Assembly: GCA_039794405.1 (NCBI GenBank)
Contig: JBDIVL010000021.1
Coordinates: 1 to 64,000 of the forward strand
Direction: 5' to 3'
Length of the DNA: 64,000 bases
From: JBDIVL01 sp039794405
Lineage (GTDB): Bacteria > Planctomycetota > Brocadiia > Brocadiales > Brocadiaceae
Position numbers and translations under genes: made by a program. This document shows, piece by piece, positions 35,294 through 45,700 of the stretch; within the stretch, counting starts at the first letter, position 1; every line of letters starts with the position of its first letter. The notes beneath the pieces are model-generated. The model did not search any database. It was not told the DNA's origin and saw only the letters and a program-made list of their open reading frames with translations.

Positions 35294-37015
35294 TCAGTAA
35301 ACCCTCTTTTTTGGCTCAAATCGTGTAATAGTTACCGGTTTATAGGAGATGCGGTGACCATTTCCAGTTTTCAGAACCAGGGTATGTTTCAACCAGTTTC
35401 GGTCATCCCTCTCCGGATAGTCCTCCCGGAAGTGGGCTCCTCTGCTTTCCTCCCTTGCCGTAGCAGAAGCCAAAATTACATAGGATAAGTTAAGTAAGGA
35501 CATCAGTTCAATAGTCTCCATAAGCTCGGTATTAAAGCCGTGCCCTCGGTCGTTTATCGTCACCCGCCCATACCGTTCCTGTAAAGATTGAATTATTGAT
35601 AAGCCTTTCTCCAAATCTCTCTTTTGACGGAAGACAGAGCAGCATGCAGTCATAGTCTTCTGCATCTCATTTCTCAGTACCCATGCTTTTTCACCATCCT
35701 GTCTCTTCCTTAAACTATCAATCTTAGCCGCTATGCCCCTGTCAGGCTGATCAGGCAGTGGAGTCCAATCAAGGTCTTCCAGATCCTGGATTATTTTCTT
35801 GCCAGCCCTGCGTCCAAAGACCACTAAATCCAGGAGGGAATTACACCCCAGACGATTAGCACCGTGAACCGATACACAGGCGCACTCCCCTGCGGCATAA
35901 AGACCGTGAACCACTTGTTGATTTTCACCGAGCACTTGCCCATCCAGATTGGTGGGTACCCCTCCCATCATATAATGGCATGTTGGCTGCACAGGGATAA
36001 GCTCCTTAACCGGATCAATCCCCAGGTAAATCCGGACAAAAGAAGAAATATCCGAAAGTTTCTCAGCAAGGAGGTCTTTCCCGAGATGGGTGAGATCAAG
36101 ATGGACGAAATCCCGGCCATCGATCCCCCTCCCTTCCCGGATTTCTTCAATAATTGACCGGCTAATCATATCCCTTGGAGCAAGGTCTTTCAGGGTTGGG
36201 GCATATTTTTCCATAAACCGCTCCCCTTTCCCATTCCGAAGGACACCTCCTTCACCACGGGCCGCCTCACTTATCAGCACACCCATACCGTAAATACCCG
36301 TTGGATGGAACTGGACAAACTCCATGTCTTCAAGAGGTATTCCTGCCTTGTAGGCCAGGTATACGCCATCCCCCGTATTTGTAAAGCAGTTGGAAGTAGT
36401 TTTATAGACCTTACCAAATCCTCCCGTTGCCAGCAGGACAACTTTTGAATGGAAGACATGAACAGAACCTGTTGCCAATTCATATGCCACAAGCCCCGTT
36501 ACCCTGTTTTCCTTTATCAACAGATCTAACAGATAAAATTCCTCATAGACCTTGATCCCTTTCCGGAGTGACTCAAAGTACAGGGCATCCATAATCACCC
36601 TTCCCGTCCGATCGGCTGCGTGGCAAGCCCGCCGAACTGATGCTTTACCGAAATCGCGCGTATGGCCGCCAAATGCCCGTTGGGCTATTTTACCAGCAGG
36701 AGTCCTGTTGAAGGAAACCCCCATATGCTCCAGTTCGTATATAGCCCTCGGAGCATCCTTCGCAAGAATTTCAGCGGCATCCTGGTCAGTAAGAAAATCA
36801 CCGCCTTTGACGGTATCGTACATATGCCATTCCCAGGAATCTGGTTCCTCGTTGCTGAGCGCACCGGCAATTCCACCCTGAGCCGCCCCGGAATGGGAGC
36901 GGGTAGGATAGACCTTGCTCATTAACGCCACATCTCTTTCCCCGGCTATTTCCACGGCCGCACGTAGACCGGCAAGTCCTGCACCCACGATTAAAACATC
37001 ATGCTTAAAATTCAT
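35294..37015 (-). CDS. sdhA: Succinate dehydrogenase/fumarate reductase flavoprotein subunit
   Basis: This 573-residue protein has the FAD-binding GxGxxG motif (VLIVGAGLAGLRAAVEIAGE, residues 7-26), the His that carries covalent FAD in RSHSGAAQGGIAGAL and the second region VLLATGGFGKVY. Catalytic residues include Arg in the HPTGIYGMGVL to RGEGGVL region and ARDM-like LAPRDMISRSI. Length is normal. The gene is followed immediately by sdhB. Upstream is about 560 bases of repeats, not the usual membrane-anchor sdhC gene. It may use a subunit encoded elsewhere. Confidence 0.95.
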   Translation of the reverse strand: MNFKHDVLIVGAGLAGLRAAVEIAGERDVALMSKVYPTRSHSGAAQGGIAGALSNEEPDSWEWHMYDTVKGGDFLTDQDAAEILAKDAPRAIYELEHMGVSFNRTPAGKIAQRAFGGHTRDFGKASVRRACHAADRTGRVIMDALYFESLRKGIKVYEEFYLLDLLIKENRVTGLVAYELATGSVHVFHSKVVLLATGGFGKVYKTTSNCFTNTGDGVYLAYKAGIPLEDMEFVQFHPTGIYGMGVLISEAARGEGGVLRNGKGERFMEKYAPTLKDLAPRDMISRSIIEEIREGRGIDGRDFVHLDLTHLGKDLLAEKLSDISSFVRIYLGIDPVKELIPVQPTCHYMMGGVPTNLDGQVLGENQQVVHGLYAAGECACVSVHGANRLGCNSLLDLVVFGRRAGKKIIQDLEDLDWTPLPDQPDRGIAAKIDSLRKRQDGEKAWVLRNEMQKTMTACCSVFRQKRDLEKGLSIIQSLQERYGRVTINDRGHGFNTELMETIELMSLLNLSYVILASATAREESRGAHFREDYPERDDRNWLKHTLVLKTGNGHRISYKPVTITRFEPKKRVY

Positions 37016-37289
37016 TGTTTGCCTTTTATTCGTAAAACATCACCGATTTTCAGGATTGGCTCAGTCGTTCATGATTAAACCGAAACAGTTGGGGGCGTCC
37101 CCTGCACCTAACACCAATAGAGTCCTTACCCGTCAATTCAAAACGCCTGGTTCAATCCGCAAGAATGACCCAACCATGGGTGGCACTGACAAACTCTGTT
37201 TGTCAGTGTTTTCCGTTCCATACCCATGTGCGTATTGAAACAAGCACGGACAAACCAGTTTGTCCGTGCCATCCAGTCTGGAGTTATCC
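37016..37289. repeat. Repeat block upstream of sdhA, first GACAAAC two-hairpin copy
   Basis: 37056-37176 is a degraded, inverted GGTTCAATC-family element ('gattaaaccgaaacagttgg', 'ggttcaatccgcaagaatga'). 37184-37269 is a two-hairpin element: CACTGACAAAC with loop TCT and its complement (37184-37208), then GCACGGACAAAC with loop CA and its complement (37244-37269). The 35 bases between contain 'catacccatgtgcg'. Both stems share the GACAAAC core. Confidence 0.75.
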
Positions 37290-37470
37290 AAAAACCTCAA
37301 TTGAGCATCTATAATCATTTGAGATAGAGTATTCTCAGGAGAAAAATTTTTATGCTCTGTAAGCCAGTTCCGGGGGTGGCACTGACAAACTCTGTTTGTC
37401 AGTGTTTTCCATTCCACACCCATGTACATATTGAAACAAGCACGGACAAACCGGTTTGTCCGTGCTACCC
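37290..37470. repeat. 181-bp GACAAAC two-hairpin element (copy 2)
   Basis: This copy adds a 5' part ('aaaacctcaattgagcatct', 'gctctgtaagccagttcc') before the two hairpins at 37380-37404 and 37440-37465. The second stem has CGG rather than CAG in its centre, with the arms kept. A third copy with the same extent is at 54323-54504. The long minus-strand open frame across the block (37133-37489) is an artefact of the repeat. Nothing gene-like is seen in 37471-37576. Confidence 0.75.
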
Positions 37471-37576
37471 GGTCTGGATGGTATCCCAAAACCTAAAATT
37501 TTCCCCTTTAACTTGTGGGTAATGATAAGTTCCGAAGGAGAGGATAAAGAGGAGGTTAGTGGTTATACCGTGAAAA

Positions 37577-37747
37577 TTACTGCAACGATTCCAGTACCTT
37601 CGCTAAAACCTTCTTCTGGTTCTTCAGCGCCTCCCTGAAATCCATATTATCCGTATCGGCTATTTCCATGCGGAGATCGGAAAGGCTACTCTCTAAAACC
37701 TCTATCAGGATTTCTTTCTCCCCTTTTGTAAGATCTAATTGAATCAT
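37577..37747 (-). CDS. Small conserved protein, 56 residues
   Basis: A 56-codon frame starts at the ATG at 37747, preceded by a perfect AAGGAGG ribosome binding site seven bases away. It begins MIQLDLTKGEKEILIEVLES and contains LSDLRMEIADTDNMDFREAL, followed by KNQKKVLAKVLESL. This resembles a widespread family of about 60-residue proteins with the phrase SDLRxEIxxTDxxxxRExLK, which I recall only as uncharacterised. It is predicted to be mostly helical, with no signal or metal motif. It sits between repeats and the radical SAM gene, on the same strand as sdhA. Confidence 0.75.
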   Translation of the reverse strand: MIQLDLTKGEKEILIEVLESSLSDLRMEIADTDNMDFREALKNQKKVLAKVLESLQ

Positions 37748-38069
37748 AATCTACCTCCTTGCTCTTCATGATTTGCCATGTTTCATTTTGCAATTTTGGA
37801 GAAGCGAAGCGACTGAGAAATTCTTGTGGAATAAGAGACAGGAAATGCTCCCTTTATTTTCTGCATTTCTCTTTTGGGATATCCTGCACGTTTGGAAATG
37901 TAACCACCAAGGATTTTTTCAATCTTTATTGTAAGCTCTCAGTTTCGTGCCAATAACCTGCATACTTCACTATTTGGGCATAAAGTGAGAATATTTCAGA
38001 ATGGGACGGATTGTCAAGAGAAATATAAGACGTCATCCTCTTTCTCCGTATTATTTTATGGTAATTGGA
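37748..38069. other. Gene-free stretch
   Basis: Between the radical SAM gene and the small protein gene. It contains the AAGGAGG site for the latter but otherwise no repeat, RNA gene or terminator that I recognise. A short open frame (37759-37956) has no support. Confidence 0.4.
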
Positions 38070-39017
38070 TTAAAATAGTTGTCTCTGCCTCGGTATCTGC
38101 TCAAACTGTTGACCCCAGTTAGTTCCACACAACGGTTCTTCGGTAATATCAGGGTTTTTACAGCCGCATACATAAGCTGAAATACCAAAACCCCTAGCCC
38201 ATTCCGAGATTTGTTCGTAAGCCTGCATCCTGTAACTTACATTCAAAGCAAATACGCGGGAGTGTTCTGCCAGGAGATTTATGGAACTGCCTGTCCGGTA
38301 ACACTCCATGATCTTTGGCAAGAGAGGTGTATTACCAAGCGATTTATACAAGTTTTTCTTTATCTGGGGTCTCAGAAACAGATAATTGATACTGGTAGAA
38401 TTTACACCGAATCCCCGAAGCTCCTGAAATAAAGCCGTCAAATTCGCCTCTGTATCTGTTATACCAGGGATCAAAGGATCCAATTTCACCTCCGGCAAAA
38501 CGCCTATCGAAAGTAATCTCTCAATATTGCGTATCCTTTCCCGGGGTGCTGAGGCATAAGGTTCTATTCTCCTTTGGATGTCCCGGCTTAACGTTGTGAT
38601 ACCAATTTGAACGTGTATTAACTTTTTGTATATGCGAAATAAGTGGAGAAATCTTGCAGAAACCCGGCCTTTCGTAAGCAGGTTTATACCAATACCATTT
38701 TCAAACAAGACACGCATCAGTTCGTATGTAAGATCGAGTACCTGTGGTACGGGCTGCAGGACATCACAGGTCGGGCTAAAAAATACATAGGCAGGCAGTT
38801 TTCGACGCCCGGATAGTTCTTTTTTTAATTTTTCCACCATATTCCCATACACAAATACCCTTCCATCCCCTGGATACAGCGAGTAGCCTCTCACGTAGCA
38901 GTAAACGCATTGATGCATACATCCAAGGACAGGATTAAGAGAGGCAACTTGACTGAGGCATTTTAAGGTGGATCTGGTGAGAACGTGAGACTTACGTTCT
39001 ACAAATCTTATATCCAT
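38070..39017 (-). CDS. Radical SAM protein of the SPL/DNA photolyase-like family
   Basis: This 315-residue protein has the radical SAM cluster motif CMHQCVYCYVRGY (Cys-x3-Cys-x2-Cys, residues 33-45). It continues with HVQIGITTLSRDIQRRIEPY and an RLLSIGVLPEVKLDPLIPGI segment. These are typical of the spore photoproduct lyase-related group (often called DNA repair photolyase-like or Rv2578c-type radical SAM proteins). The C terminus has Cys in YVCGCKNPDITEEPLCG, possibly an extra metal or disulfide site. It is not a light-dependent photolyase. The substrate is unknown; a DNA- or RNA-modifying role is only inferred. Confidence 0.85.
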   Translation of the reverse strand: MDIRFVERKSHVLTRSTLKCLSQVASLNPVLGCMHQCVYCYVRGYSLYPGDGRVFVYGNMVEKLKKELSGRRKLPAYVFFSPTCDVLQPVPQVLDLTYELMRVLFENGIGINLLTKGRVSARFLHLFRIYKKLIHVQIGITTLSRDIQRRIEPYASAPRERIRNIERLLSIGVLPEVKLDPLIPGITDTEANLTALFQELRGFGVNSTSINYLFLRPQIKKNLYKSLGNTPLLPKIMECYRTGSSINLLAEHSRVFALNVSYRMQAYEQISEWARGFGISAYVCGCKNPDITEEPLCGTNWGQQFEQIPRQRQLF

Positions 39018-39105
39018 ACCTAAGTTCCAAGGGTAATAAAAGTGATTGATGCTGATTTTACATTGATTTCGGATTGCGGAATTCTGAAATCCAAAATTAT
39101 CAGCT

Positions 39106-41811
39106 TTATCTATTCAGTATAACCCCCCCATTCACCCGGTAGAAGAGGAGTTTTTCCTTGACGGAATCGGAAAAAACATCGTGATCCCCCTGATTATCAG
39201 CTAATATCCCAATGCCGATGATCTCTTCTGTTTTTGAAGGAGATGAGACTCCCTGACTGGTATCATTCGCATAATAGGCATCATCTCCACAAAAATCTGC
39301 TAAAATTCCCATACCTTTTTCCAGACCAATACCCTGGCTACTGGTTCTGCTCCGGTAAATATCATTGCCGAAACTATCAACTAAAAATCCAACGCCGGTG
39401 TCGTGTCCACAACCCTGAGAGACACCAAAAGAACATTCGTAAACATCATCCCCCGATGTATCCGTCAATAGACCAATGGCGGAATGAATGCCTGCACCCT
39501 GCGCATAACGGCCTGCATAATACCGGTCGCTGCCTTCTTTATCATACAAAAATCCCAATGAATAATAATACCCGCTTCCCTGGGAAAAATAATCCCCGTA
39601 ATAACGATCGGAGCCCTTTTGGTCAATAAGTATCCCGATACCGCCTGATGCGCCAACGACGGTCTCTTCGGGTCTGATTCCCATTCCGATTCCCTGGGAC
39701 ATGGACTGGAAGGATTTCTCCGGGTCCCGGAAGTCCGGATATTTCCCTCCGGCAGTATAAGAATCATTCCCATCAACATCGATCAGCACACCAACACCCT
39801 TGGTAAACCCCACCCCCTGCGCAAATTGCCGGCTGAAATAAGCATCATTTCCCTTAAAATCGTGAAGCAACCCTGCCCCAAAGAAACCGGTTCCCTGATT
39901 CAAGACATTGCCACTATAAGTATCGTCACCCTCATGATCTGACAAGATCCCTATTCCAAACAGACATGAACCCTGAGCATATTCCTTTCCCAAATATTTA
40001 TCGTCGCCAATAAGATCCACCAGGAGACCGATTCCGAATCTTCCCGTACCCTGGGTAAATGGACCGGCCGCGTTATAGACATCGTCTCCGGAAAAGTCAA
40101 TGCAAATGGATACCGGAATATCCTTGCTCGACGAGCCGGCATTATTAAAATAATAATCATTACCTCCAAGGTCAAAAATTACAGCCGCATCGGTATAATA
40201 ATATGACGTGCCTGTCCCACCTACCACGATTTTCCCAATACTTGTGTCCTGAACAAATAAGATATCGCCGGCAAAGCCCCTGTAATCTTTCTCCACCGTC
40301 TTCGAACGCTTGCGTTTTGAACGAGAATCCACACCAGAATCGTTCCGGGGATTTGCGCCCCGGAGAGGCTCCGGTAACAGAAACGGCAGGATATTAGCCC
40401 GATCTGTATCTTGTTGCGTTTTTTTGATGGCATCCAACCACTGTTCACTACTGCAGGTAAATTCATTCATGGGAAAACAAAGGGGGGAGAGGTTATATAA
40501 CAAGAGCGATGCAGCCTCGAGCAATCTTGCAAGATCGGCCTTCTGAGACAGGGCTAGTAACCGGGAAAGGCTTTGATGTTCTATCCTTTCGTCAGGAAGC
40601 CAGATTTTATGGACATGCTGATATAGAAATTCAGTTTCTTCTTGCGATAAATTACTGAAAGCCTCTTTTACAAGGGAAACACAAGGAACTAAACCATGAA
40701 TGACATGCTGTAATTTCTCCTGTAACGATGGTGCAGTCATGCCGGCTTTCTGCCGTTGTTCTCCATCCAATAAAATTTTTTGAGGCTTCGCAGCCACATC
40801 TCTTTCTCCTTCCTGCGGAGTGGAAGGAGAACAATAATTTCCCGATTTTGTCTCTTGAGAAGGAGATGATACAGGGGTAGCTTCCGGCCCGGTACTGAAA
40901 AAATTTGCTTTCAAATCAAGCAACTCTGTAATGAACTTCATTTGAGCACGATAATCTTCACTCAAAAACTTATCATGAATGGTTTGCCCGATTTTATAGC
41001 TATCGAATGGATGTAGCATCAGATAGTTTATGAGAGACAAACGAAACGGATTTATTCCATTATGAGACTGAAAACCCTCACGGGCAAACGACTCTTCACC
41101 AATCCGCTGTAACGTCATGGCAAGAGCATTCTTGTACTCCCCATTTCTCGTAACAAAGTCCATGAAGCTTATCCTGGTACGGTTTGCATGAGGAGATATT
41201 TCCGCTTCTTCCCGTAAATCTGAGATAAAAGAAGGAATTAATTCCTTCCTATTCTTTAATAATTTCCCAAAAAGCCGTGGGCTAAATACCATTTCAGCAC
41301 CATCTCTGGAAACAGTTAACACCGGTTCACCCCCGGCGCCAATAGCCTCAATTGTCCTTTTGAACTGGATGAGATTATGATTATCCTTCCCCACCGTCGA
41401 TTCATTATTAATTTTTGTGATAATATCGCCCGCCCTGATTCCTGCCTCGGCTGCAGGTGATCCTTTCGTAATCTCCTTTACCAAAATACCCGTTCCTCCT
41501 GCGTCTTCCATAAAGATACCCAACCATCCCTTGTTAAAATTGACCTTGTCCTTACGGAAACTTACATCTTTGATATCGAAGAAATCTTCAACCTCGAAAT
41601 TCTGGACACCAACCGTTGGCAACGTATCCTGGCCTGAATACATATTTTTTATCTCTAAATCCTCTTGTGAAGAGGAGAGAATGGAGGTATTTCCACCTGT
41701 TCCCACAAGTTTCTGATGAATGGAAACTCCTTCCGCCCGGATACCCATACACGTTATGGACATTGAGATACAAAAACACCCTGACGCCAAATAAAAAATT
41801 TTCCTGAACAT
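39106..41811 (-). CDS. Exported PDZ protein with about twelve GxDxY solenoid repeats
   Basis: This 901-residue protein has a signal peptide (residues 1-27). A PDZ domain (about 95-180) includes GWLGIFMEDAGGTGILVKEI and GSPAAEAGIRAGDIITKINN. A long middle region (200-540) is helical, with polar inserts SPSTPQEGERDVAA and DSGVDSRSKRKRSK that look repeat-derived. The C-terminal 360 residues are about 12 tandem units of 25-28 residues with the consensus (I/V)GxLxDxxGxDxYxxxxxxQGxGxxxG, for example IGLLVDLIGDDKYLGKEYAQ. The Asp/Gly pattern suggests a beta-solenoid, perhaps Ca2+-binding. There is no protease domain. I do not recognise a named family. Confidence 0.85.
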   Translation of the reverse strand: MFRKIFYLASGCFCISMSITCMGIRAEGVSIHQKLVGTGGNTSILSSSQEDLEIKNMYSGQDTLPTVGVQNFEVEDFFDIKDVSFRKDKVNFNKGWLGIFMEDAGGTGILVKEITKGSPAAEAGIRAGDIITKINNESTVGKDNHNLIQFKRTIEAIGAGGEPVLTVSRDGAEMVFSPRLFGKLLKNRKELIPSFISDLREEAEISPHANRTRISFMDFVTRNGEYKNALAMTLQRIGEESFAREGFQSHNGINPFRLSLINYLMLHPFDSYKIGQTIHDKFLSEDYRAQMKFITELLDLKANFFSTGPEATPVSSPSQETKSGNYCSPSTPQEGERDVAAKPQKILLDGEQRQKAGMTAPSLQEKLQHVIHGLVPCVSLVKEAFSNLSQEETEFLYQHVHKIWLPDERIEHQSLSRLLALSQKADLARLLEAASLLLYNLSPLCFPMNEFTCSSEQWLDAIKKTQQDTDRANILPFLLPEPLRGANPRNDSGVDSRSKRKRSKTVEKDYRGFAGDILFVQDTSIGKIVVGGTGTSYYYTDAAVIFDLGGNDYYFNNAGSSSKDIPVSICIDFSGDDVYNAAGPFTQGTGRFGIGLLVDLIGDDKYLGKEYAQGSCLFGIGILSDHEGDDTYSGNVLNQGTGFFGAGLLHDFKGNDAYFSRQFAQGVGFTKGVGVLIDVDGNDSYTAGGKYPDFRDPEKSFQSMSQGIGMGIRPEETVVGASGGIGILIDQKGSDRYYGDYFSQGSGYYYSLGFLYDKEGSDRYYAGRYAQGAGIHSAIGLLTDTSGDDVYECSFGVSQGCGHDTGVGFLVDSFGNDIYRSRTSSQGIGLEKGMGILADFCGDDAYYANDTSQGVSSPSKTEEIIGIGILADNQGDHDVFSDSVKEKLLFYRVNGGVILNR

Positions 41812-42787
41812 AGTTTATAAGTAATCCCTCAAAATAACTGAATTATATGAAAAACGTCGACAAAATTTCGTCGATGTTTAGGCGCTCAGAAACTGTCTGA
41901 AAAACCAATTTTATATATGAAATTTATCTCTTACGAAAAGATAATAGAAGCGACTATGAAAAGCAACGTGAAAATTTAATAAGAATGATGCGAAAATCCA
42001 TTGTGATAATAAAATGTTTTACTTACTATTTGTATCTAGGCACAACGATGTGCCATGTCACATTATTGTGTCTGAACACTAATGTGACATGGCACACATT
42101 TCCTATCCACCACGATTAATTTATTTCCCACCATTCTTAAATACATGCGCAAAAATACCAGAAAAGCAACGTTTAAAAAAACGCCGCGAAGTCATTTTCC
42201 ATTTTATGGCATCTCTTTTGATACATAAAATTATCGTTTATAAAAAAGCAAAAAAGAAATTATCCGATCGTTTTATTTAAGAATAGAGAGGAGGTTCGAG
42301 CAGCAACAGAACATTTGGAAGCAGGCATCTGATTTCGCAAGCAAATCATCCAAAGATTGAAGACATCATTGAAATATGCCAACAGGATGATTACCGTTAA
42401 TCCAAAGTTCTGTATCTAAATTTCCATTGAGGAATGAGAATATTGGGCAAGTATTCAATGATTTTGCAACGATATGATACCGCACCTGTGTATACTTGCA
42501 CAAACAACTTCTGGGTTACTGGTTCCTGGTCTTTTCTCCATTCATCTCTCTGTCCGAAATCAAAGATATCAAAGGTTGCTTGAACCTCCGAATTTCTTCT
42601 GAAGTGTGACACTGTCTTCTCTGGTCCAGTTTTTTCCTGAAATCCAGCATGTCGAATGAACGCTTCAGTACATATGCATCCGCGTCGGGCCCCTTGGAGC
42701 ATCCTGGCAAATAATATCATCTAAGAATAACTTTGATATTTTGGCATTTCCCGGTCTTGCCGGGGCCATATTCATAACTTTTCATGT
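41812..42787. other. Large gene-free stretch with a strong hairpin
   Basis: 42049-42096 is a hairpin with perfect 16-base arms (TGTGCCATGTCACATT and its complement) and a 16-base loop that can itself fold into GTGT, CTGA, ACAC. 'gaaactgtctgaaaaacc' near 41887 is an end of the GTCTGAAAA family. Short open frames at 42089-42280 and 42397-42720 have no recognisable product. An ATG-rich region near 42780 precedes the next gene. Confidence 0.5.
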
Positions 42788-45700
42788 ATGCTTTGTATCA
42801 AAGCCATGATACGTATACCCTGCTTACCACTCCACCGATACTGGCGGGATTTTGCAATTGTAACTGCCTTTTCAATCTTCGCTGCCATAGGATCTTACCA
42901 AGGCGCAAAGTGTGTTAATCTTGCCCTTTTTGATAGTTCCATGGAAAGTGCCTGGTTCCAGTCAGAGATCCCTGGAGTCTACGAGAACATGACGAGCCGG
43001 GACAGTGATCATTACCGTACTCATGCTCACCCACTATTTTCACTTGCTACACTTCCCCCTACAAAGGTACTGTGGAAGGTTATTGGCATCAATTCGCTTG
43101 TAGCGGTACGTATCGTTGTTGCCCTCGTAGCCTCATTGTGGTCTGTTGCTTTTTTTCTCTTGATTCGGCTTATTGGCTTTCGCCGCCTCGATGCAGTACT
43201 CTTCAGTATACTTGGAATGGTTAGTGCTACAGCAACATTCTGGTTTACCGTACCGGAAGCGTATTCATTCGGTTCGTTAAGTATTCTGCTGGCACTCATC
43301 GTTGCTGCCCTATCACACTACCAAATCCCCGGCAGGCCGTGGTATGTAATTACCAATATGGCAACGTTAAGCTTTACAACAACAAATTGGATGGTCGGTA
43401 TCTTTGCGTCTTTTGTTAATCTTCCATGGCGGCGTGCTGCCCAGGTAGTAGTCAACGCCTTCTTTGTCATCATGGTACTCTGGACAATTCAAAAATATTT
43501 TATACCGAGCGCAGGATTTTTTCTCGCAAACCGAGAAGAGACAAAGTACTTTCTCACTGCAGAATCAGGCGGGGTACTGCGTATCCTCGCATCTTTTTTC
43601 CTTCACAGTATGGTAATGCCATCAATCAACTCTATCAACGACCCCGAACATCCACACTCTCCGCTCATGACGGTTCAAAACTCACTACCCGGGTCCGGAG
43701 GACCCTGTGGCGTTGTTGCCACGGTACTATGGGCTGTGCTGTTAATTTTAGGATTATGGGGTATTATCTCTTCCGGCAAGCATAACAAATTTCGACTTGT
43801 CCTGGGGTTTTCCTTGCTTGGACAGATGATTTTACATGTATTATACGGCAAGGAGACATTTCTTTACTCATTACATTTTGGACCACTTTTGGTTTTACTC
43901 GCCGCATTCAGTATACGAACACGTTTTCGAAGGATGGCAATCATGTACGTCAGCATCCTGATTGTCTGTGCGGTAATTAACAATTGGCAACAGTTCGGCA
44001 GAGCGACAGCACTCATTCAAAATAACCACACCCCCCGCTCTGAAGTGAAAAGCCAGATGCTGATTCGTCCGACAGACCCATGGCCGCGCAGCCAGGGTCA
44101 TATCGTGTTGGCCTTGCCGGGCAGTAGCGAGGCGGATAAAAGCTATCATGAACCGGGCGGCAGCTTCAGCCCGTCCACAGGCAGCTTTGGAGTCTCGCTG
44201 TGGGTTACCGACAAGGATGGGAATATAGAAACGACCAGCGATGATATACCATTTGACATGCTCAGGCAATCATTCTATCCAGACGGAAACCAGAAAGTTC
44301 CAAAAATTCTTAGTGAAACACCCTTTTATCGTGCCCGCTGGTCAATTGAAGACCCTTCCAATTGGCGTCTCTACCTTGAACGGCAAGTGAATACGGCGAG
44401 GTTAACGGTTGCGATCCGCAGCGTAGGTCCGGCGGGCGGATCTATTAATTCACTTGAATGGGACGGCAAGCGCCTCATGATCAATAACCGCTGGCATATA
44501 ACAATCAGCCCGGCACCAGAAGCAGTATACCTGGGTGAGGAAGGACAAAATGACTGGATGCATAGCCGATCAACCGCTATGCAATGGCAAAGTAAGCATG
44601 GCTGGGGCTATGCGCGGGTGATATTAGGTGATCACAGCAGTTGGAATATGTCTATCAGGGACACCAGTTGCACTGCAACTGGATCTTGCATTTCGGCAAT
44701 ACCACAATCTACACTGAAGATCGACGTACCAGAACACCGTTTTAAGGATTGTTTGGAAGCACAGATTTATCATCTCTTGATGGGCCTTGTGGGTACGCAG
44801 ACCCGTAACGCCGATCCCACGAACACCCAAATTCCATGGCAGCGAACAGGGGCTTATATTGTTGCTGCCTTGGCCCGCGCTGGATATTTTGGGGTAGCAA
44901 AAGAACTGTCCTATTATCTGGCAACGCATGACTTCTATGGCGAATCCGGACCCGAAGCGGATGCACCCGGTTTGGCTATCTGGGCGTTAAAGGAAGTAGC
45001 CCTGCGTTTAAATAATCCAGAATTCAATCAATGGCTGTGGCCACACATTGTCCGGAAGGCTGGACTCATACAGGAAATGATTTTAACGGATCAGCCTATT
45101 CACAAAACACCAATTACTCCCATCGTTCAGAAGTTTAGGGGCCGTATTGATAATACCCTAATTGCTGAACCAGCCAAAGACGGACTGATAGTCGGGCGGA
45201 TGGATTACCATCAGCCCCTTTTATATATCAATGCCATAAGTTATCGCGGATTAACCGATGCTGCGTCTTTAGCAGATTACCTTCACCATCCTATTGAGGC
45301 AGCACGCTGGCGCGCATATGCCCTGTCATTACAACAGGCATGGGGCAAGGCATTCAGGTTTCCAGAAACAACAAACGACCGGACCTACATTTGTACCCTT
45401 TGGCCTACATGGGTAGCCATTCCCTATACAAATATATTAATTCAAAACCTCATCGCCCGGTGGATAAAACAACATGATACCCAGGGTGGGTTTTGTAACG
45501 CCCCTCTGTCGACATATTTCAAGATTGCCGAAGCACATCAATGGCTATATCTGGGATTTCAGCAGCACGTATGGATGACACTCCGTTGGTTTTGGGACCG
45601 TCAGGCTTCCCCTGGGCTATATACCTGGTGGGCAGATAATCGCGAAGGAAATTCCTACAATGGCTGGAATCAAATACGTGGATGGGTTAATCCGCCGCAT

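Noticed and set aside
37133..37489. 118-codon minus-strand open frame, with a 61-codon relative at 54317-54502
   Set aside because: Both frames lie entirely on copies of the GACAAAC two-hairpin repeat; the shared peptide reflects DNA repeats, not a protein family.
42089..42280. 63-codon plus-strand frame starting in the 42049 hairpin
   Set aside because: The start lies inside the hairpin arm and the sequence is basic and low-complexity; no sign of selection as protein.
42397..42720. 107-codon minus-strand frame in the gene-poor region
   Set aside because: No recognised domain, no ribosome binding site and a competing open frame over the same bases; the composition is not convincing.
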